The notes below the pieces were generated by a model that saw only the letters and a list, made by a program, of their open reading frames with translations, had not been told where the DNA came from and did no database searches. This document shows, piece by piece, positions 5,329 to 9,102 of a stretch of 9,102 bases of DNA. A program made the position numbers and the translations under genes. Each line of letters begins with the position of its first letter. Position 1 is the stretch's first letter. The stretch comes from Bacteroides sp. CAG:545 (lineage in GTDB: Bacteria > Bacteroidota > Bacteroidia > Bacteroidales > UBA932). The DNA lies in contig HF996039.1 in NCBI GenBank assembly GCA_000432515.1, positions 5,621 to 14,722 of the forward strand, read 5' to 3'.

Positions 5329-6561
5329 CTATAACAATATCAGACAACTTGTTCTGTCCGGTGCGAAAATCCGGCAGGCCATATCCCTGATCATGTCTGC
5401 CGAAACCGCCTCGATTTCCCGTTTGATTTCTTCAGCAGATGCCACCTTGCCGTAGGCGAGCAGACTCTTTCCCATACTCAGGCATTGAGCCTCCCCGTTG
5501 TCGGAACTTATGGCAATCTGGCCGAGGAACTGTTTCTTGGCCGCGCGCAACTTTCTGTCAGTCAGGGCATTGTCCTGAAGCTTCGAGATTTCTCTCCTGA
5601 CCGCGTCAATACATTTTTCCGTATTCTCTTTCTCGCAGCCGAGCGAAATCGCCATTATTCCGGTATCAGAATACTGGGTGTATGAACTTTCCACGCCATA
5701 AACCCAGCCGTGCTTTTCACGCAGGATATCGTTGAGGATGGAATTCATCGCAGGACCGCCTAAGATGTTGCTCATCAATGATGTGGCGATTCTTTCCCTT
5801 TCCTCATACAGAGACGGGGCATAGCCTCCGAGCACCGCATTGGCCTCGTGGTTCCGCTTGTTGATGACCTCGTCGAAAACATTGTCCAGAGTTACGGACT
5901 CGGGCCTTGTCAGCTCGCCGGAAACCATGCCGCTTCCGCTGAAGAACTTGTCGAAAGTCCTGAGCAGATCCGCTTCCATGCGTTTTTCGTCAATGTCGGC
6001 CACAATCGTAAATACCATTGATCCGGGAACGAACTTTTCCTTGTAGAACCGTCTGAGTTCTTCGGCGGATGTGGCTCTGACGCTTTGGGGAGTCCCCAAA
6101 ATCGGCATTGACAATGAATGTCCCCTGAAAAGCTTCTCCTCGAACCGGTCATAGACATCCTCGGACGGGCTGTCCTTGTAGGACTTTATTTCGTCAATGA
6201 CCACGCCGCGTTCGGTGTTCACTTCATTGTCCGGAAAGGTCGCCTCCGTGGCTATTTCCATCAGGAGCGAACTTGCTTTGGACAGGTCTTCCTTCAGTAT
6301 GGTGGCGTGCAGAACTATCTCCTCCTTGGTGGTGTAGGCATTCAGTTCTCCGCCGAGTCTGTCGAGGTAACCGTTTATCACTGAGGAACTTTTGTGTTCG
6401 GTCCCCTTGAACAGTGTGTGCTCCGTAAAGTGAGCTATCCCGCTGTGGAATCCCTGTTCATATCTCGTCCCGCAAGCAATGCCCAGCGAACAGTAGGCTA
6501 CGGCCGAACCGCTTCTTTTCACGGCGTAGCGTATCCCGCAATCAGCTCTTCCGCTTATCAT
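5329..6561 (-). CDS. M16-family zinc peptidase (processing-peptidase-like)
   Basis: This is a 410-residue protein of the single-copy, roughly 45-kDa M16 type. The inverted zinc motif HxxEH is HFTEH at 44-48 (ligands His44 and His48, catalytic base Glu47). The third ligand Glu124 lies 76 residues after His48 in ERGVVIDEI, as the family requires, with accessory Glu117. The C-terminal half keeps the HGWVYGVESSY segment (284-294; Arg281 and Tyr288), the substrate-binding R/Y region of M16. There is no signal peptide, so it is predicted to be cytoplasmic. Both M16 halves are present in one chain, and members typically work as dimers on unfolded peptides. It starts one base after the stop of the upstream secreted-protein gene. 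Confidence 0.92.
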   Translation of the reverse strand: MISGRADCGIRYAVKRSGSAVAYCSLGIACGTRYEQGFHSGIAHFTEHTLFKGTEHKSSSVINGYLDRLGGELNAYTTKEEIVLHATILKEDLSKASSLLMEIATEATFPDNEVNTERGVVIDEIKSYKDSPSEDVYDRFEEKLFRGHSLSMPILGTPQSVRATSAEELRRFYKEKFVPGSMVFTIVADIDEKRMEADLLRTFDKFFSGSGMVSGELTRPESVTLDNVFDEVINKRNHEANAVLGGYAPSLYEERERIATSLMSNILGGPAMNSILNDILREKHGWVYGVESSYTQYSDTGIMAISLGCEKENTEKCIDAVRREISKLQDNALTDRKLRAAKKQFLGQIAISSDNGEAQCLSMGKSLLAYGKVASAEEIKREIEAVSADMIRDMACRIFAPDRTSCLILL

Positions 6562-6562
6562 C

Positions 6563-7396
6563 TTACCTCGTTTTAGCGATTATCTTCAGGTCTCCCTTGA
6601 GGAAGCCGGCCTCGTCCTCCTTCTTGAGTGTGCGTTTCCTGTAATAGAAAAGTTCGTGAGTTCTCGCGTCAATGAGAATTCTCCAGCATACTGAACCTTT
6701 TTCCGGTTCGGCTGGTGCTACGACATAGCTGACGAGTGTTCTGCTGTCACCTGACAGGAACAGGCTGTCCGCCACCTCGCCGTCCACGATGTCCAGTCCT
6801 TTCCTGGCCATTTTCCTGCAGAAGGTGGAATCGACCGTCTCAGACAGGTCTTCCCTGGCGATGACGACTCTTCTGCCTGACGATTTTCCCAGCGGGGTGA
6901 CGTATGTCCTGAGTCCCGAGAAGTTTCCGTTAAGGGATTTGGCAATGTAGCCCTGCATGATGTCCACGAGTCCCGGAATCATCGCGGCTTCCCTTCCGGA
7001 AGGTATGTCGGCTGCAGCGACAGGGATGCTTACGACATTGACCATATCATTTACGGTCTTCGCCGTGGCGCGGCCTTTTACGATGGTGAGCATCATGATG
7101 CCTGGCTTGGATTCCGGGCGGTACTTGACCTTTACCGGCAGCATGAAGTAGTATTCCTCATTGTTCTTGAGCGAGTTGAAGTCTTCGAGAGAGCAGAATT
7201 CAAAGGCCGAGAGGCTCCATGTGTTGTTCACGGCCTCACGGATGACCGGGTCGATAAAGTGGTTTCCGGAAAGGACCACTTTCATTGTCCTGGTCGTGAA
7301 ATCGCTCAGTTTCTCTTTTCTTGTCGTTATCTGGGCCTGGCCGAAAGCAGTTATTGTCAATGTCAATGCGGCCAATGCTGTAAAAAGTCTTCTCAT
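6563..7396 (-). CDS. Secreted protein of unknown function, first gene of the operon
   Basis: This 277-residue protein has a clear Sec signal peptide: MRR, hydrophobic residues 4-17 and a probable cleavage near AFGQA (17-21). I do not recognise a named family. The mature part alternates beta-rich segments such as YYFMLPVKVKYRP and GIMMLTIVKGRA with helices, then SGRRVVIAREDL and CWRILIDARTHELFYYRKR (237-255), which suggests a duplicated alpha/beta fold. Only Cys68, 193 and 237 are present and no catalytic motif is visible. It is the promoter-proximal gene, with the peptidase gene one base behind it. It is probably periplasmic. Confidence 0.8.
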   Translation of the reverse strand: MRRLFTALAALTLTITAFGQAQITTRKEKLSDFTTRTMKVVLSGNHFIDPVIREAVNNTWSLSAFEFCSLEDFNSLKNNEEYYFMLPVKVKYRPESKPGIMMLTIVKGRATAKTVNDMVNVVSIPVAAADIPSGREAAMIPGLVDIMQGYIAKSLNGNFSGLRTYVTPLGKSSGRRVVIAREDLSETVDSTFCRKMARKGLDIVDGEVADSLFLSGDSRTLVSYVVAPAEPEKGSVCWRILIDARTHELFYYRKRTLKKEDEAGFLKGDLKIIAKTR

Positions 7397-7427
7397 TGTA
7401 CGATATTTGTAAGAGATACAAAGTTAC

Positions 7428-7444
7428 AAAATAATGATTATTTT
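7428..7444. promoter_or_regulatory. 17-bp palindrome between divergent promoters (candidate operator)
   Basis: AAAATAAT (7428-7435), G (7436) and ATTATTTT (7437-7444) make a perfect palindrome with 8-bp arms. It begins two bases upstream of the minus-strand -7 box and overlaps the plus-strand -7 box. The symmetry partly reflects AT-richness. Binding by a dimeric regulator is inference. Confidence 0.35.
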
Positions 7445-7446
7445 TG
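7439..7446 (+). promoter_or_regulatory. -7 box for the plus-strand gene
   Basis: TATTTTTG is an exact TAnnTTTG match 24 bases before the ATG at 7471. No good TTTG or TTG -33 element lies 19-21 bases upstream, so the promoter may be weak or need an activator. Confidence 0.5.
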
Positions 7447-7470
7447 TGAAACAGAATAAACGTAAGATTT

Positions 7471-8382
7471 ATGGAAACGGATAATATCATGGAGCGTCGC
7501 GAACGCGAAAGCCAATTGGCAAGGGAAAAGAAACTGAAGCGTACAATGTGGATTCTGGTCGTTGTTGCCGTCGCTTTGGTTGCAGTTTTGGGATACGTAT
7601 GGAGCCAGAAGTCTTCATTGATCAGCGAACTTGAGGATGAGAAGAGAGACCTGACTGAGCAGATGGAGAGTCTCCAGAACGATTATGCAACATTGTCATC
7701 CGACTATGACAATATCAATTCGCAGCTGGATACGTCCAGGGCTGAGGTCGCGGATCTTCTCGAAAGGATCAAGAAGACCAATGCGACAAACCGTGCGAAA
7801 ATGCGTCAGTATGAGAAGGAGCTCGGCACATTGCGCAGCATCATGCGCAACTACATCGTGCAGATCGATTCTCTCAATTCATTGAACCACAAGCTTACGG
7901 CGGAAGCTGCGGCAGCAAGGCGAGAGGCTGCGGCAAGCAAGGCGGAGAGCGCACAGCTTTCACAGCAGGTAGAGAACCTTACCGGCCAGGTGGCTGCAGG
8001 CTCTGTCATCAAGGCACGTGGACTGCATATAGCCGCATACAATTCTTCGGACAAGGTTACGGACCGCAGCAGCAGGACAGTCAGACTGCTGACTTCGCTT
8101 TCACTGGTGGAGAACGACCTGGCGCCTAAAGGACCTGTACGTGTGTTTATCCGCGTGAAGGATCCTGACGGAATCATCCTTACGAATTCCAACCGCTCGT
8201 CGTTCACTTTCAATGGTGAGACAATGGTTGCCTCGGCTTCCAGAAGAGTGGATTATGAAGGCAGCGAAGTGGACCTGAGCATATATCTGAACGATATCCC
8301 GGAATATCGCAAAGGTGTATATACTGTAGAGGCTTACACTGAACAGTCTTTCCTCGGAAAGTCTGAACTGATGCTCAGATAA
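7471..8382 (+). CDS. Single-pass membrane coiled-coil protein of unknown function
   Basis: This 303-residue protein has a charged cytoplasmic N-terminus (residues 1-26), one transmembrane helix (about 27-44) and a long coiled coil (about 47-176), interrupted near 102-110. A compact beta-rich C-terminal domain (about 180-303) contains RTVRLLTSLSL and GPVRVFIRVKDPDGIIL (221-237), followed by a strand ending LGKSELMLR. The topology predicts the coiled coil and C-domain in the periplasm. Database labels such as SMC- or ParA-like for proteins of this shape would rest on the coiled coil only; there is no nucleotide-binding motif. The ATG at 7471 is preferred over Met7 (7489) because it suits the -7 box spacing. 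hemW follows after a three-base gap and is probably cotranscribed. Confidence 0.85.
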   Translation: METDNIMERRERESQLAREKKLKRTMWILVVVAVALVAVLGYVWSQKSSLISELEDEKRDLTEQMESLQNDYATLSSDYDNINSQLDTSRAEVADLLERIKKTNATNRAKMRQYEKELGTLRSIMRNYIVQIDSLNSLNHKLTAEAAAARREAAASKAESAQLSQQVENLTGQVAAGSVIKARGLHIAAYNSSDKVTDRSSRTVRLLTSLSLVENDLAPKGPVRVFIRVKDPDGIILTNSNRSSFTFNGETMVASASRRVDYEGSEVDLSIYLNDIPEYRKGVYTVEAYTEQSFLGKSELMLR

Positions 8383-8385
8383 TCA

Positions 8386-9102
8386 TTGATTTACATTCAC
8401 GTCCCATTCTGCAGAAGTTTCTGCACTTACTGTGGTTTCTATTCCGAGGCTGTTCCGGTCTGCCGGGAAAGGAACCTGGGACTTGATGTCGAAAGCAGGA
8501 GGTTCTCCAAGTATGCCGGACTGGTCTGTTCGGAGATAGAGGCACGTGCGGACGAAATCCGTGCGACATTGCCTTCGGAGGCGCATCCTGAATATCGGGA
8601 CACATTATATATAGGAGGCGGTACCCCATCGGTGCTGCCTTTTGACGTATTGGAACGCATCGTCTCCTGTCTTAACAAAACGGTTTTCGGTTCTGAAAGC
8701 CATGACTATCTGGAGTTTACGCTTGAGGTCAATCCTGAGGATATCGTGGAGAAAGGCGAGGAGTATCTGCAGTCGCTTGAGCGTCTCGGAGTCACCAGAA
8801 TCAGTATGGGCATCCAGTCTTTCGATGATAAAGTCCTGAAATGGATGAACCGCAGACATGATTCCGCCCATGCTGAACAGGCATATTGGATGCTGCGCGG
8901 CCACGGTTTCAGGAACATCAGCATTGACCTGATTTTCGGCATCGGAGGCTTGTCGCGGCAGACTTGGGAGGCGACTGTGCATAAGGCGATGGGGCTGAGT
9001 CCTTCGCATATTTCGGCATATCAGCTTTCCGTGGAGGATGGCAGCGCACTGGCCAGGGAAGTCGAGGTAGGTCGCTACACTGAGGCTTCGGAAGAGGAAT
9101 GC
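8386..9102 (+). CDS. hemW: HemW-like radical SAM heme chaperone, 5' part
   Basis: The first 239 codons are present and the gene runs off the right edge. IYIHVPFC-x3-C-x2-C-GF holds the radical-SAM cysteines Cys9, Cys13 and Cys16. The CxxxCxxCxF form, rather than CxxxCxxCxC, is typical of HemW as opposed to the coproporphyrinogen dehydrogenase HemN. Further marks are YIGGGTPS (75-82), LEVNPED (113-119), RISMGIQSF (138-146), SIDLIFG (179-185) and ISAYQLS. HemW binds heme and delivers it to membrane hemoproteins; older names call it oxygen-independent coproporphyrinogen oxidase. The only feasible start is TTG at 8386, because an in-frame TAA (the stop of the upstream gene) lies just one codon earlier and no ATG occurs in frame until 8806-8808. 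Confidence 0.93.
   Translation, partial: MIYIHVPFCRSFCTYCGFYSEAVPVCRERNLGLDVESRRFSKYAGLVCSEIEARADEIRATLPSEAHPEYRDTLYIGGGTPSVLPFDVLERIVSCLNKTVFGSESHDYLEFTLEVNPEDIVEKGEEYLQSLERLGVTRISMGIQSFDDKVLKWMNRRHDSAHAEQAYWMLRGHGFRNISIDLIFGIGGLSRQTWEATVHKAMGLSPSHISAYQLSVEDGSALAREVEVGRYTEASEEEC

Larger units (their letters stand above)
7419..7451 (-). promoter_or_regulatory. Promoter for the minus-strand operon
   Basis: On the minus strand TAACTTTG (7426-7419) is an exact TAnnTTTG -7 box. A weak -33 candidate TTTC (7451-7448) lies 21 bases upstream. The start codon is at 7396, giving a short leader of roughly 15-18 bases. It overlaps the opposing promoter. Confidence 0.6.

Noticed and set aside
4714..5334. 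206-residue plus-strand ORF
   Set aside because: It is a shadow of the O-methyltransferase gene, which has clear SAM motifs on the opposite strand.

Overview
The window looks like a chromosomal segment from an uncultured or little-studied member of the Bacteroidales. Three things support this: perfect TAnnTTTG -7 boxes ahead of several transcription units, no evident Shine-Dalgarno motifs, and Bacteroidales-like versions of the M16 peptidase, HemW and a membrane-anchored coiled-coil protein. The species cannot be named from sequence alone.

Layout. Bases 1-594 are AT-rich with no credible gene, but they are not featureless: two back-to-back imperfect palindromes (23-236 and 342-508) occupy most of the stretch. 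Bases 595-846 are four tandem 63-bp units containing short matches to the 3' end of the neighbouring tRNA gene. A strong GC hairpin (842-859) and a long terminator hairpin (865-928) follow. A tRNA-Ser(GGA) lies on the minus strand (928-1015), with its own promoter overlapping the last codon of the next gene.

From 7396 down to 1069 six minus-strand genes are packed with gaps of -1 to 46 bp and probably form one operon. In transcription order they are: a secreted protein of unknown function, an M16 zinc peptidase, a class I SAM O-methyltransferase, thiamine pyrophosphokinase (thiN), a membrane protein that reads as a NapH-NapG fusion with six predicted [4Fe-4S] sites, and a Tat-signal aldo/keto reductase carrying two C-terminal cysteine motifs. 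The last two form the most interesting unit: a plausible electron line from the quinone pool or cytoplasm to an exported aldo/keto reductase.

A 74-bp divergent promoter region (7397-7470) with two overlapping promoters and a central 17-bp palindrome separates this operon from the plus-strand genes. Those are a single-pass coiled-coil membrane protein (7471-8382) and the 5' part of hemW (from 8386), which starts at TTG one codon after the upstream stop, in the same frame, and runs off the right edge.

Across the coding part the heptamer GTCAATG/CATTGAC occurs 21 times, about twenty-fold above a uniform-base expectation. It is absent from the non-coding left kilobase.
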